A DNA stretch of 64,000 bases from Bacteroidota bacterium (GCA_023386585.1 JAEWJM010000012.1:15055-79054), one strand, 5' to 3'; numbered from the stretch's first letter, positions 8,735-18,171 are shown. Notes: generated by a model not told the origin, from the sequence alone. Program-made: numbers and translations.

Positions 8735-9308
8735 GCCGCTTTTCCTGACTAATAAGGTCGAAAAAGAGACTGATTTCAAGTTTTTTCTGCTTGAGAGTGT
8801 CGACATAAAAAAGCTGATAATCAAGATTTTTCAAAACAAGATTCCGAAGGCATATCTGTACCATCCCGACGAAAAAGCGATGATGAAAACGCTGAAGTCA
8901 AGGATGCCGGTGCAAAAGGCCGGCGGCGGATTGGTTTACAATCGCAAAGGCGAAGTGTTGTTCATTTTTCGCAACGGAAAATGGGATCTTCCCAAAGGCG
9001 GAACCGAAAAGGGAGAAAAAATTGCCTACACAGCGCTGCGTGAAGTCGAAGAAGAAACCGGCGTCAACAAACTGACGGTCACAAAAAAGCTGCAGAAGAC
9101 CTATCATGTTTTTAAGCGCAACGGACGCTACAAGCTTAAGATTACCCACTGGTTTGAAATGGAAACTTCCTTTGATGGAAAACTAAGCGGCCAGGCCGAA
9201 GAAGGAATCGAGAAAGTGGAATGGAAAAATCCGGCGCAGGTCGAGGAAGCGCTTCAAAACTCGTACGGTAATATCAGGTTGCTTTTCGAAAAAAAGAAAA
9301 AGAAATAG
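8709..9308 (+). CDS. NUDIX domain-containing hydrolase
   Basis: 199 residues with a perfect Nudix box, GX5EX7REVEEETGV, around residues 98-120. The N-terminal 60 residues (MYKVFVNDKPLFLTNK) form a separate small domain before the Nudix fold. The substrate cannot be read from the sequence. The start at 8709 is only 7 bp from the divergent pyrE start. The TAG stop directly abuts the stop of the convergent M14 peptidase gene. Confidence 0.88.
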   Translation: MYKVFVNDKPLFLTNKVEKETDFKFFLLESVDIKKLIIKIFQNKIPKAYLYHPDEKAMMKTLKSRMPVQKAGGGLVYNRKGEVLFIFRNGKWDLPKGGTEKGEKIAYTALREVEEETGVNKLTVTKKLQKTYHVFKRNGRYKLKITHWFEMETSFDGKLSGQAEEGIEKVEWKNPAQVEEALQNSYGNIRLLFEKKKKK

Positions 9309-11042
9309 TTAGCGCATCAGTCGGTAAACGGGATACTGTAAGTGCGCCTTTTCGTAATACACCGAATTTCGGTAAACCCAATCCAATTGCGCTTCCGGAT
9401 CTTTTGCAAACGCCTTGTCGGTATTTCTTTTTTCATCAAGCTGCCGCCGAAGTTCCGGATGCTCTATCAGAATTTTTTCGGCGAGATCCTCAAAAACATA
9501 ATCGGAATATCCTTCTTTTTGCTGAAGAATCGAATCGAAGAAATTCCAATTGAAAAATGAATCTGTTGCTTCGGGCTCAAGCGCTTCAACAATATATTTT
9601 ACTCCACGCTGATTTGTCGGAACCAGAAAGTCGCCTTTTCTAAATTGCTGCCTTACAACCGAGGTGTTCACTCTCGTGTTCCGATGCGGATAATGCCCTT
9701 CGTAAGCCGATGCCGCTGTTTTATAATCGGCTATCCGATAGCTTTCACACTCCAGAATGGTATCGCGATCCAGCACAAATATTTCAACGCTATTCTTCTT
9801 CAGTAAATCGGCGATATTTCCGTAGCCTCGCGGAATAACGTATGCAACGGGGATCTTTACCTGGCGGCTGGGCTTGTACTCTTTGTAGTAATTGATTTCC
9901 TTGCTGTATGGCTTTTTCCGGTCGTAGTAAAGTCGCTTGCCGTTTGTCACTGCGCTGCTTCTGTAATCGCCTTCATAGCCGAGGAAATTGATGCGGTCGA
10001 CTTTTGTCGAATCAATCTCCCAACTGACGGGATAAATTGCCCCTGCGCGAAAATTTGCGGCGTTGGCATTTCGGAGGCATTTGATTTTTTCCACGTTCAA
10101 ATCGGTAAGATTGATCGCCGACGCCATAAATTCGTAAGTTACTTTCACGCGCTGGCTGTACTTCTTGAGCATGTGCGTTTCCACGACAAAACCCATCGAA
10201 TTAAACAATGACGTGTAACCGGTCAGATAACGCGGCGACTCGAAGAACTGCACAAATCCCTGATCGGGAGTTCCGCCCCAAACGTTTACGTACGGCGTGC
10301 TTTCGATTTTCTTCTTTTTCAGGTCGGCGCGGATGGCAGGCGTAAAATCAGTATCCAGGTAATGGCCAAGTTCCGGTCCGAGCTTGTTCTGCTGCGTCAT
10401 GATATACGTTAAAACATATTGATAATCGGCGCCGTCGCTGACGTGGTTATCGATTACCAGCTCCGGATCGAGAAGCTGATAAATTTCGATGAACGATTTG
10501 GTATTCTGCGCATCGCACTTCATGAAATCGCGATTAAGATCGTAGTTGCGGGCGTTTCCACGAAAGCCGTATTCTTCCGGGCCTTCCTGGTTGACGCGCG
10601 TTGTGCTGTTCCTGTTAAGCGCGCCACCGATATTGTAAACCGGAATCGTAGCCACTATCGTATTTGCCGGTGCTTTCAACTTTCCTGTCGCCAAATCGCG
10701 AAACAGCATCATTGTCGCGTCTAATCCGTCAGGTTCGCCTGCGTGAATACCGTTGTTTACCAGGATTACCGCTTTGTTTGAATGCGCTTGCGGAAAATCG
10801 AATTGCCGCGCCGGGTTGAAAATCACCAGGTGCAGTGGCTCGCCTGAATCGGTCTGTCCCATTTCCCGCATTTCTATCGACGGAAATGCAGATGCGAGCT
10901 TTTTGTAATAGCTGATGGCTTGCTGATAGTTCGCGCTTTGGTTTCCATTGCCCGTCTCGAAATACGTCAGTAAATCGGCCTTCTTTTGGGAAAAAACGAG
11001 GGCCGAAAAGAACAATACGGAGAACAGGAGAAAACGCTTCAT
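9309..11042 (-). CDS. M14 family zinc carboxypeptidase, secreted
   Basis: 577-residue metallopeptidase with a signal peptide (MKRFLLFSVLFFSALVFSQ). The zinc ligands of the M14 fold are visible: His100 and Glu103 in NNGIHAGEPDG and His200 in IDNHVSDG; an RNYDLNRDF segment near 165 supplies conserved Arg/Asn residues. The start at 11042 is chosen because it places the signal peptide at the N-terminus. It is probably periplasmic or secreted. No sorting domain is seen at the C-terminus. The stop codon abuts the NUDIX stop. Confidence 0.85.
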   Translation of the reverse strand: MKRFLLFSVLFFSALVFSQKKADLLTYFETGNGNQSANYQQAISYYKKLASAFPSIEMREMGQTDSGEPLHLVIFNPARQFDFPQAHSNKAVILVNNGIHAGEPDGLDATMMLFRDLATGKLKAPANTIVATIPVYNIGGALNRNSTTRVNQEGPEEYGFRGNARNYDLNRDFMKCDAQNTKSFIEIYQLLDPELVIDNHVSDGADYQYVLTYIMTQQNKLGPELGHYLDTDFTPAIRADLKKKKIESTPYVNVWGGTPDQGFVQFFESPRYLTGYTSLFNSMGFVVETHMLKKYSQRVKVTYEFMASAINLTDLNVEKIKCLRNANAANFRAGAIYPVSWEIDSTKVDRINFLGYEGDYRSSAVTNGKRLYYDRKKPYSKEINYYKEYKPSRQVKIPVAYVIPRGYGNIADLLKKNSVEIFVLDRDTILECESYRIADYKTAASAYEGHYPHRNTRVNTSVVRQQFRKGDFLVPTNQRGVKYIVEALEPEATDSFFNWNFFDSILQQKEGYSDYVFEDLAEKILIEHPELRRQLDEKRNTDKAFAKDPEAQLDWVYRNSVYYEKAHLQYPVYRLMR

Positions 11043-11085
11043 TAAAGTAAGTTTGGACCCTAAAATTAAGGAAATATCACTATTC

Positions 11086-11115
11086 TTGTTATGCGTTATC
11101 AAAATCTTACATTTA
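11086..11115 (+). promoter_or_regulatory. Promoter of the T9SS cargo gene at 11133
   Basis: TTG (11086-11088), a 19-bp spacer and TACATTTA (11108-11115) closely match the flavobacterial consensus TTG-N19-TAnnTTTG. The -7 element ends 17 bp before the ATG. Confidence 0.6.
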
Positions 11116-11132
11116 ATATTCACCGTTTAAAC

Positions 11133-11975
11133 ATGAAAAAAATTACCTCGATATGTTTGTTTTTGCTGGCTGGCGCCGTTCATTCACAAATGCTTACGCA
11201 GTCCGTTTCACAGGATCTTATGGAAGATAATTCGGCTGCCTGCGTCGATTTTACCCTTGGAATTCGTGACAATACATTTTATCGCGCTTTTCCGCTCTCC
11301 GATTTTTCAATTTCCGGCGATTATTTGTTGACTGCAGTTGAATTTGGCGTCGAGCAACTCACGACGAACGAACCGGGCGGATTTCCGGTCACCGTCAGCG
11401 TTTATTCAACGACCGGGACTTTTCCGGCGAACTGGCCCGACAGCTACAACTTGGTTGCAACGCAGACAATTTTCCTGTTTGACGAAACGCTCACCATGCA
11501 CACGGTTCCTCTTTCGGCAACGATTCCCGCCGGATCTACGATTGTCGCAGCCGTTGCAGTGCCGCTGACCGATGCTACTTTTTTTCAAATCGGATCGAAC
11601 AACGAAGGGCAGCTTGCGCCGGGTTACATCACTGCGGAAGCATGTGGCCTGCTAACGCCTTTGAATCTTGCGTCCGCAGGTTTTCCAAACATGCACATGG
11701 TGATGAACATTCAGGGAACGGAACAGCTTTCCATTCACTTGAATGAAAATGCGCTTTTCCAAATTGTTCCCAATCCTGCCGATGGTATTGTCAATTTCCG
11801 ACTTAACGACGGAATCGAAATAACCGATGCCACAGTTTCAGACATGACCGGGAAATCGTTCAAATTGAATGTTTCCGAAAATTCGGCCGAGGTTTCACAA
11901 TTGCCACCAGGCATTTACTTGCTAAAGTTGCGCACGAACGCCGGGGTTTTCACCGGAAAGCTTGTGAAAAAATAA
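11133..11975 (+). CDS. T9SS type A sorting domain-containing protein
   Basis: 280-residue secreted protein with a signal peptide (KKITSICLFLLAGAVHSQ). The middle is a beta-rich domain without a recognised catalytic motif. The last 75 residues are a type A T9SS sorting domain: PNPADGIVNFRL, a strand with TGK, LPPGIYLLKL and a terminal GKLVKK. It should be exported across the outer membrane by the type IX system and attached to the surface or released. The stop codon abuts the coaD stop. Confidence 0.82.
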   Translation: MKKITSICLFLLAGAVHSQMLTQSVSQDLMEDNSAACVDFTLGIRDNTFYRAFPLSDFSISGDYLLTAVEFGVEQLTTNEPGGFPVTVSVYSTTGTFPANWPDSYNLVATQTIFLFDETLTMHTVPLSATIPAGSTIVAAVAVPLTDATFFQIGSNNEGQLAPGYITAEACGLLTPLNLASAGFPNMHMVMNIQGTEQLSIHLNENALFQIVPNPADGIVNFRLNDGIEITDATVSDMTGKSFKLNVSENSAEVSQLPPGIYLLKLRTNAGVFTGKLVKK

Positions 11976-12431
11976 TTATTTCAGGCGAACCGAATCGGGA
12001 ACCAGCAACGAATAATCGCCACCATTGCGAATGACATCGCGTACGATGCTAGAGCTGATGTAAGATGTATTGGCGGCCGTTAGCATAAAAACCGTTTCGA
12101 TCTTTGAAAGTTTTCGGTTCGTATGCGCAATTGCTTTTTCAAATTCAAAATCGGCCGGATTGCGCAAACCGCGAAGGATGAAATCGGCCCCGATCTTTCG
12201 GCATAGGTCAATTGTAAGGCCTTCGTAAGTAATCACTGAAACGCTCGGCATTCCGGCAAATGCTTTTTCGATGAATTCCTTGCGCTTCTCGATCGGAAAC
12301 ATGTACTTTTTATCGGCATTGACGCCAATTGCGATTACGATTTCATCAAAAAGCGGAATGCTTCGCGTTATGATGTCGAAATGACCCAGCGTAATCGGGT
12401 CGAAAGAGCCGGGAAAAACAGCTTTTCTCAT
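11976..12431 (-). CDS. coaD: Pantetheine-phosphate adenylyltransferase
   Basis: Fourth enzyme of coenzyme A synthesis, making dephospho-CoA from phosphopantetheine and ATP. At 151 residues it has the nucleotidyltransferase motif TLGH (FPGSFDPITLGH), the RGLRNPADFEFE block and the C-terminal ISSSIVRD motif. It lies 3 bp downstream of ddl on the same strand. Confidence 0.96.
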   Translation of the reverse strand: MRKAVFPGSFDPITLGHFDIITRSIPLFDEIVIAIGVNADKKYMFPIEKRKEFIEKAFAGMPSVSVITYEGLTIDLCRKIGADFILRGLRNPADFEFEKAIAHTNRKLSKIETVFMLTAANTSYISSSIVRDVIRNGGDYSLLVPDSVRLK

Positions 12432-12434
12432 AGT

Positions 12435-13403
12435 TTAAATCGCTTGCTCAATCGCATTATCAAAAAGCGCTGTCAGTGAAATTCCGGCTTCACGGGCCTG
12501 TTGCGGTAAAAGGCTTTCGGTTGTTAGCCCGGGAATGGTGTTGACTTCAAGCAGGTGCGGCTCGCCATCAACGATTATATATTCGCTTCTTGAAAACCCG
12601 GTCATCTTCAAGGTTTCGTACACTTTTTTGGCAACTTTCCGTACTTTTTCGGCAGTGACCTCGTCAATTCTTGCCGGAGTAATTTCCTGCGATTTTCCAA
12701 GGTATTTCGCTTCGTAATCGAAGAAGTCGTTTTCGGAAACAATTTCAGTGATCGGAAGAACGGTGACTTTGCCTTTGAAATTAATCACGCCCACCGAAAC
12801 TTCAGTGCCGTCAAGAAAACTTTCGATAATAATTTCGTTGTCTTCTTTATAAGCCAATTCAATTGCAGGTTTGAGTTCGTCCTGGGTGCGGACTTTCGAA
12901 ATCCCGAAGCTCGATCCCGCGCGGTTTGGCTTGACAAAGCAAGGAAGCCCGACCTCGGAAATTATTTTTCCGGCATCAATCGAATCGCCTAGGTTCAGGT
13001 AAAATGACCTCGCGGTCTTGATCCCGTAAGGCTTCAACACCGAAAGAAGGTCGCGTTTGTTAAATGTCAGTGCCGCCTGGTAATAGCTGCATGACGTCTG
13101 CCGTATCCCGAGCAGCTGAAAATAGGCCTGCATGAGTCCGTCTTCGCCGGGTGTTCCGTGTACGGCATTGAAGACGACATCGAATGTGATTTTTTTACCA
13201 TCGACAACAACTGAAAAATCATTTTTGTCAACAGGGTGTTTCACGTCTTTTTCATCAAGAAACAACCAGCCTTCCCGAGTGATGTGGATGCGGTAGCCGA
13301 TGTATTTGGTCTTGTCGAGATATTCATAAACTACGCCGCCGCTGATAAGAGAAATTCCGAACTCGCTGGAGTAGCCGCCCATGATGATGGCAATGTGCTT
13401 CAT
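12435..13403 (-). CDS. ddl: D-alanine--D-alanine ligase
   Basis: Makes the D-Ala-D-Ala dipeptide for peptidoglycan. 322 residues when started at MKHIAIIMGGYSSE (ATG at 13403); an upstream extension to 13454 is not family-like. The ATP-grasp motifs are present: PCFVKPNRAGSSFGISK, the EVNTIPGLT metal-binding loop near the C-terminus, and HGTPGEDG in the N-terminal domain. It probably forms an operon with coaD. Confidence 0.95.
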   Translation of the reverse strand: MKHIAIIMGGYSSEFGISLISGGVVYEYLDKTKYIGYRIHITREGWLFLDEKDVKHPVDKNDFSVVVDGKKITFDVVFNAVHGTPGEDGLMQAYFQLLGIRQTSCSYYQAALTFNKRDLLSVLKPYGIKTARSFYLNLGDSIDAGKIISEVGLPCFVKPNRAGSSFGISKVRTQDELKPAIELAYKEDNEIIIESFLDGTEVSVGVINFKGKVTVLPITEIVSENDFFDYEAKYLGKSQEITPARIDEVTAEKVRKVAKKVYETLKMTGFSRSEYIIVDGEPHLLEVNTIPGLTTESLLPQQAREAGISLTALFDNAIEQAI

Positions 13404-13495
13404 TGATTTTGTTTTGCTAGTATTGGCAAGCCTTGTATCGCGGCAGCCGAACAAATTTACATTTTTTTTGAAAACTTAGGCCGGATGGAATTTTA

Positions 13496-13503
13496 TATCT
13501 TTG
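13496..13503 (+). promoter_or_regulatory. -7 element upstream of the PASTA gene
   Basis: TATCTTTG is a perfect match to the TAnnTTTG -7 consensus, 40 bp before the ATG at 13544. A TTG at 13468-13470 is 25 bp upstream, wider than usual, so the -33 element is uncertain. Confidence 0.4.
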
Positions 13504-13543
13504 CCGCGCCGGCAGGCGATTCTATAAAACTTAAAATCATCAG

Positions 13544-14149
13544 ATGACGTTACGTGAATATCTCACCAGCAAGGTTTTTTTTCTTCAAATTCTGGTCGCA
13601 CTCTGCATTGTGGCAGCGATCGCCATCGGATTTATGTACTGGCTGACATTCACCACCAATCACGGTGAAGAAATTGCCGTTCCGGATCTTCGCAAACTCA
13701 CCGAAGAGCAGGTATCCCAAAAGCTGGACGAGCTGAACCTGGATTATGTGTTGCTTGATACAGTCGATTTCAGGAAAGATTTTCCTAAATTCTCGGTCGT
13801 AGAGCAAGAACCGCTTCCGGGAGAAAAAGTCAAGGAAAACCGCAAAATCTACATTAAGTTGAACGCTTCCGGATTTGCATCGGTACAAATGCCGGACCTG
13901 ATTGAAAAAACATACCGGCAGGCCGCGCCGACACTTAAAGCGCTCGGACTCGAAGTCGGCAGCCTTACTTACGTGCCTTACCTCGGAAAAGACATGGTCC
14001 TTGAAATGCGCCTTAACGGCAAAAAGCTGAAGCCCGGCGATAAAGTGATGAAGTCATCCAAAATCGATTTGGTGCTTGGCGACGGAAAAGTCGGATTTGA
14101 AGAAACGGTAGATACAACTGCAACCGATACACCATCAGACGACCAATGA
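13544..14149 (+). CDS. PASTA domain-containing membrane protein
   Basis: 201 residues: a cytoplasmic N-terminus, one transmembrane segment (about residues 12-35), then periplasmic PASTA repeats recognisable by the PDL...LEQV-type starts (VPDLRKLTEEQVSQKL, MPDLIEKTYRQAAPTL) and the EQEPLPGEKVKENRKI motif. PASTA domains bind muropeptides. There is no kinase domain, as is usual for the short flavobacterial form. The stop overlaps the following pseudouridine synthase by 4 bp, so the two are coupled. Confidence 0.88.
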   Translation: MTLREYLTSKVFFLQILVALCIVAAIAIGFMYWLTFTTNHGEEIAVPDLRKLTEEQVSQKLDELNLDYVLLDTVDFRKDFPKFSVVEQEPLPGEKVKENRKIYIKLNASGFASVQMPDLIEKTYRQAAPTLKALGLEVGSLTYVPYLGKDMVLEMRLNGKKLKPGDKVMKSSKIDLVLGDGKVGFEETVDTTATDTPSDDQ

Positions 14150-15186
14150 TAAACGAGGAAATTGACCTGCAGGAATCAGAGGACGAACTTTACGAACATT
14201 TCCGGTTTGTGGTGCCGAAAGGGCAGGAGCTGCTTCGTATTGATAAATTCCTGATGCACCTGCTTCCGAATGCAACCCGAAATAAAGTCCAACAAGCCGC
14301 TTCGAATGGCGATATTTATGTGAATGACATTCCGGTAAAATCGAATTACAGGGTAAAGCCGCTCGATGTCGTCCGGATTTTGCTTGCGCATCCGCCTTTT
14401 GAGAATCGCGTTGACCCCGAGGACATTCCGCTGGATATCGTTTACGAAGATGAGGTATTGCTGGTGATTAATAAGCCGGCCGGACTCGTCGTTCACCCTG
14501 GCCACGGCAATTACACCGGAACGCTCGTCAATGCGCTTGCATTTCATTTCGACAATCTGCCGCTGAACAGCAGCCTTCGTCCGGGGCTTGTTCACCGCAT
14601 CGATAAAAACACTTCAGGCCTTCTGGTCATTGCCAAAACCGAAGAAGCGATGACACATCTTGCGAAGCAATTTGAGGCCAAAACATCCGAACGCGAATAC
14701 GTCGCTTTGGTTTGGGGAAACATTAAGGAAGACGAAGGAACAATCACCGGAAACATAGCGCGCCACATCAAAGACCGAATGCAGATGGCAGTCTTCCAGG
14801 ATGAATCGGTTGGAAAGCCCGCCGTTACACATTACAAGGTTTTGGAACGTTTCGGTTACGTGACATTGGTTTCGTGCACGCTCGAGACTGGTAGGACGCA
14901 TCAAATCCGCGTTCACATGAAATACATTGGTCATACCTTGTTTAACGACGAGCGGTACGGTGGCGACATGATATTGAAAGGAACAACTTTTACCAAATAC
15001 AAACAGTTTGTTGAGAACTGCTTCAAAATACTTCCAAGACAGGCGCTTCACGCAAAAACTTTAGGATTTAAACATCCGGTCACGGGCGAGATGATGCGTT
15101 TTGATACCGAGCTTCCGCAAGATATGCAGTCGTGCATCGAAAAATGGCGCGGCTACTCTCATGCGCGTGAGCATGAAGAAGAATAA
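14146..15186 (+). CDS. RluA/RluD family pseudouridine synthase
   Basis: 346 residues. An N-terminal S4 RNA-binding domain (LRIDKFLMHLLPNATRNKVQ) is followed by the RluA catalytic domain with the HRIDKNTSGLLV motif carrying the catalytic Asp (about residue 150) and the RTHQIRVHMKYIGH motif near residue 250. The family modifies large-subunit rRNA; by resemblance it is RluD-like, but the target uridine is not shown by sequence alone. Confidence 0.9.
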   Translation: MINEEIDLQESEDELYEHFRFVVPKGQELLRIDKFLMHLLPNATRNKVQQAASNGDIYVNDIPVKSNYRVKPLDVVRILLAHPPFENRVDPEDIPLDIVYEDEVLLVINKPAGLVVHPGHGNYTGTLVNALAFHFDNLPLNSSLRPGLVHRIDKNTSGLLVIAKTEEAMTHLAKQFEAKTSEREYVALVWGNIKEDEGTITGNIARHIKDRMQMAVFQDESVGKPAVTHYKVLERFGYVTLVSCTLETGRTHQIRVHMKYIGHTLFNDERYGGDMILKGTTFTKYKQFVENCFKILPRQALHAKTLGFKHPVTGEMMRFDTELPQDMQSCIEKWRGYSHAREHEEE

Positions 15187-15200
15187 TTACCTGAAAATTA

Positions 15201-15255
15201 TATAATTGGTTACCTGAATGATGTAATTTTTTTTGGCTGAAATTCATTCACTTTA
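15201..15255 (+). promoter_or_regulatory. Paired-box promoter, site 1 (gene at 15306)
   Basis: TATAAT at 15201 and TGTAAT at 15222 are exactly 21 bp apart; each follows an A/T-rich AAT-type lead. TCACTTTA at 15248-15255 sits where the -7 element occurs in the other five sites, with a 1-bp shift. It is the weakest -7 of the six. The boxes also lie inside a direct repeat of TTACCTGAA (15187 and 15210). Confidence 0.5.
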
Positions 15256-15305
15256 TAACTCCTTCACCAAGGGTAAAAATTGATAATAACCACAAAAAAA
15301 TTATT

Positions 15306-15632
15306 ATGGAAAATCAGGTAATGAATAAGCCGAAAGGCAACGATCAGGGATCATCGACTATTAAATCGATGGCCGAAAAGTATGTACAGCCGGATGGCAA
15401 GGAAGGACCAGTCGCCAAAACCATCGAACAACAGACTTCAAAGCTGCCGTCAGATTTGTTCCTGTGGGCAGCCCTTGGTTCAATGGCAGTATCGGCATCG
15501 CTGAAAATCATGGGAAGAAACCACACGGCTCTATTTGTAGGACAATGGGCGCCGTCGTTCCTTATTCTCGGATTGTATAACAAACTGGTTAAGGTTCAAG
15601 GTCACGATCAGGAAGACCAATCACCAACCTAA
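15306..15632 (+). CDS. Hypothetical protein, small, possibly membrane-associated
   Basis: 108 residues, no family recognised. The N-terminal 45 residues are polar and probably disordered. Two hydrophobic stretches follow (about 50-66 and 77-90), so it could be a small two-pass membrane protein. It stands alone between two plus-strand units, has its own terminator (15654-15687) and carries paired-box promoter site 1 upstream, which suggests control with cphA and the other members of that set. Confidence 0.6.
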   Translation: MENQVMNKPKGNDQGSSTIKSMAEKYVQPDGKEGPVAKTIEQQTSKLPSDLFLWAALGSMAVSASLKIMGRNHTALFVGQWAPSFLILGLYNKLVKVQGHDQEDQSPT

Positions 15633-15653
15633 GATTGTTGTCCCAATCCACGC

Positions 15654-15687
15654 AAAATCCATAAGCTTGTTCAAGTTTATGGATTTT
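15654..15687 (+). terminator. Intrinsic terminator after 15632
   Basis: A long near-perfect hairpin (AAAATCCATAA pairing with TTATGGATTTT, inner CTTG/CAAG) is followed by TTGTTTTTT. Confidence 0.75.
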
Positions 15688-15736
15688 GTTTTTTACACCG
15701 TGATGCTTTCGTACTTTTGAAGGATAAAGTACGCCA

Positions 15737-16501
15737 ATGAAAATCGTTATTTCCCCTGCCAAAACTCTCGATTATACTTCGCCGCTGCCGACATCGGAAT
15801 TCACAAAACCCGCCTTTTCAACCCAGGCGCGAAAGATCAGTAAGGAACTGAAATTAAAAACTCCTTCCGATCTTGCCGAGCTAATGGACATTTCTCCCAA
15901 ACTTGCCGAGCTCAATTGGCAGCGCAACCAAAAGCGAACGTTTACCGCTACAGCGATATCAGAGATTTCCCGGCAAGCGGTTTATGCATTTAATGGTGAT
16001 GTTTATCACGGACTCGACGCTTATACATTGCCATTGGATAAGGTCGCGTTACTGCAGGAACGATTGCGGATCTTATCGGGTTTGTATGGACTCCTGAAGC
16101 CGCTCGACCTGATTCAGCCTTATCGATTGGAAATGGGGACGCACCTGAAGGTTGACGGCCACAATAATTTATATGAGATTTGGCGGACGCCTGTGACCAA
16201 GGCGCTGAATTCGGAATTGAAGAAAGGCGACCTCTTTGTCAACCTTGCGAGCAAAGAATATTTTTCGGCAGTTGATACCAAGCTTCTTAAAGTTCCGGTC
16301 ATCACACCGGAATTCCTCGATTATGGAAATGGAAAGATGCGGATGGTAAGCTTTTTTGCGAAGCGCGCACGCGGAATGATGGTCCGTTACATAATCGATT
16401 CGGCAGCCGAAACGGTAGATGACCTCAAAGGCTTTAACTACGACGGTTACGCTTTCGACGCGCGCCTTTCGGACGAAAAATCGTTGGTTTTCACAAGGTA
16501 G
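15737..16501 (+). CDS. yaaA: Peroxide stress protein YaaA
   Basis: 254-residue YaaA/DUF328 protein, which limits free iron and DNA damage during hydrogen peroxide stress in E. coli. Family blocks are clear: MKIVISPAKTLDY at the start, FNGDVYHGLDA near residue 80, LSGLYGLLKPLDLIQPYRLEMG near 115 and NLASKEYFSAVD near 165. Length is as expected. It is monocistronic between terminators. Confidence 0.93.
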   Translation: MKIVISPAKTLDYTSPLPTSEFTKPAFSTQARKISKELKLKTPSDLAELMDISPKLAELNWQRNQKRTFTATAISEISRQAVYAFNGDVYHGLDAYTLPLDKVALLQERLRILSGLYGLLKPLDLIQPYRLEMGTHLKVDGHNNLYEIWRTPVTKALNSELKKGDLFVNLASKEYFSAVDTKLLKVPVITPEFLDYGNGKMRMVSFFAKRARGMMVRYIIDSAAETVDDLKGFNYDGYAFDARLSDEKSLVFTR

Positions 16502-16574
16502 CGAAGAGAAAAATGTTAATTGACAATCATTTTAGATTCAATTATTTAAATTTACGTCCTTAAAAATTTTAAAA

Positions 16575-17750
16575 ATGATTAGAAAAAGCCTTCTGCTTAC
16601 TGCGTTATGCTGCTCAATGAGCCTTTTTGCCCAAGATGAGCTGATAAAAAAAGTGATCAACAATGCATCGATCAGTTCGAAGTTTCATTTTACGGATATG
16701 ATCAATCTTGACAACACTTCGGTGAAAAACCAAGGTTCTGCGGGAACTTGCTGGAGCTACTCCGGAAACTCTTTTCTTGAATCTGAAATGATGCGCGTGG
16801 GAAAGAAGCCGGTTGACCTTGCCGAAATCTTTACTGCACGCCAGGTTTACCTATCAAAAGCAAGAAACTACATCTTGTTCAATGGAAACCTCGGATTGGG
16901 CGATGGCGGTGAAACTCACGACGTGATCAACATTTTGCGCAAATACGGCGCTATGCCGCAAGAAGCCTATACATACGAAGACTATGGAAAGGGAACAATA
17001 AAGTCTTCTGAATTTCAGAAGGAGTTCAAGGAAATCCTTGACAACTACATGAAAAACACTGATCCTGCAAAGGGAATTTCATGGGTTAAGGATATAAACG
17101 AGTACCTTGATTCGAAACTTGGCAAGATGCCCGAAACTTTTACCTACAACGGAAAAACCTATACTCCGAAAACATTTTCAAAGGAAGTGATCGGAATCAA
17201 TCCTGATGATTATATCGAACTTTCATCGTACAAGGACAGTCCGTATTACGAGAAAATGGTACTTCCGGTGCCTGACAACTGGAGCTACGATTTGGTTTAC
17301 AACGTACCGATGACCGAACTGACAGACGTTATTGACAACGCCTTGGCAAAAGGATATACCGTTGCCTGGTCTTCTGATGTGAGCGAACCTTATTTCAGTT
17401 GGAAGAATGGTGTTGCCGAAGTTCCCGATCTTGACCTGAACAACATTACGCCTGAACAGAAAAAAGTAATGTTTGACGGACCGATGCCAGAAAAGCAGGT
17501 TACCGAAGACTTAAGGCTTGAAGGATTGTACAATCTTACCACGACTGATGATCATGCGATGCAGATCATTGGCATGGCAAAAGACCAAAACGGAAAACAA
17601 TATTACAAGGTGAAGAATTCATGGGGACAAAGCAATGATTACAAAGGATATCTTTATGTCACAAAAGCTTTCGTACAATTGAAATCGACCGGAATCCTGC
17701 TCCACAAGGACGGTCTTCCTAAATCAACTGCAAAAAAGCTGAAAGCTTAA
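16575..17750 (+). CDS. C1 family peptidase (bleomycin hydrolase/aminopeptidase C type), exported
   Basis: 391 residues with a signal peptide (RKSLLLTALCCSMSLFAQ). The papain-type triad is present: Cys59 in QGSAGTCWSYSGNS, His at about 327 in TTDDHAMQIIG and Asn at about 349 in KVKNSWG. The long insert between Cys and His is typical of the bleomycin hydrolase group. The signal peptide suggests it works in the periplasm, unlike the cytosolic E. coli and yeast members. A strong hairpin terminator follows. Confidence 0.88.
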   Translation: MIRKSLLLTALCCSMSLFAQDELIKKVINNASISSKFHFTDMINLDNTSVKNQGSAGTCWSYSGNSFLESEMMRVGKKPVDLAEIFTARQVYLSKARNYILFNGNLGLGDGGETHDVINILRKYGAMPQEAYTYEDYGKGTIKSSEFQKEFKEILDNYMKNTDPAKGISWVKDINEYLDSKLGKMPETFTYNGKTYTPKTFSKEVIGINPDDYIELSSYKDSPYYEKMVLPVPDNWSYDLVYNVPMTELTDVIDNALAKGYTVAWSSDVSEPYFSWKNGVAEVPDLDLNNITPEQKKVMFDGPMPEKQVTEDLRLEGLYNLTTTDDHAMQIIGMAKDQNGKQYYKVKNSWGQSNDYKGYLYVTKAFVQLKSTGILLHKDGLPKSTAKKLKA

Positions 17751-17785
17751 AAAAAATCCCGCCGGAAAAGGCGGGATTTTTTTTA
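17751..17785. terminator. Bidirectional intrinsic terminator
   Basis: The hairpin AATCCCGCC-loop-GGCGGGATT is flanked by an A-run on the left and a T-run on the right, so it can end transcripts from both the C1 peptidase gene and the convergent small gene whose stop lies at 17783-17785. Confidence 0.8.
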
Positions 17786-18124
17786 TTCGAACGCTTCAAG
17801 TTCATTCAGGCTTTGCGCCGCGGTTTTCCGATGCGTATTTGAAAGTTCCCACATTGCCTCGACGCCTTTGCGGGCGCTGCGATTAAGTCGGGCGATCCTT
17901 CGGGAAAATTCGTCGAGCAGTGCAGCATCGTTATTGTCGAGCCGTTGTTTCAGTTCACTTATATACGCCTGAAATTCCGGAATTACGGCACTGCTTTCTT
18001 CATAATCAGATTTAAGGTCGCTGAGCATTTCCGAAATATCGCGACTGAGCGCGGTTGAGTAATCCTGGCTGGTCCGCCTGAAGTGTTGGATTATTTTTCG
18101 GGTATTGTTGCTGAAAAATCCCAT
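17783..18124 (-). CDS. Hypothetical helical protein
   Basis: 113 residues starting MGFFSNNTRKIIQHF. No family recognised; it is almost wholly helical and polar, with heptad-like leucines, so a coiled-coil cytoplasmic protein is likely. The ATG at 18124 is preferred over a TTG at 18166, because that TTG lies within a perfect -7 element (TATATTTG, minus strand, 18171-18164). It thus has its own promoter and is separate from the efflux operon upstream. Confidence 0.55.
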   Translation of the reverse strand: MGFFSNNTRKIIQHFRRTSQDYSTALSRDISEMLSDLKSDYEESSAVIPEFQAYISELKQRLDNNDAALLDEFSRRIARLNRSARKGVEAMWELSNTHRKTAAQSLNELEAFE

Positions 18125-18163
18125 GGCTGGCCGTTTTAGTTGTGTAACTGATTTGTTTTCAAT

Positions 18164-18171
18164 CAAATATA
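18164..18171 (-). promoter_or_regulatory. -7 element for the gene at 18124
   Basis: TATATTTG on the minus strand matches TAnnTTTG, 39 bp before the ATG. No TTG is found at the usual distance. Confidence 0.4.
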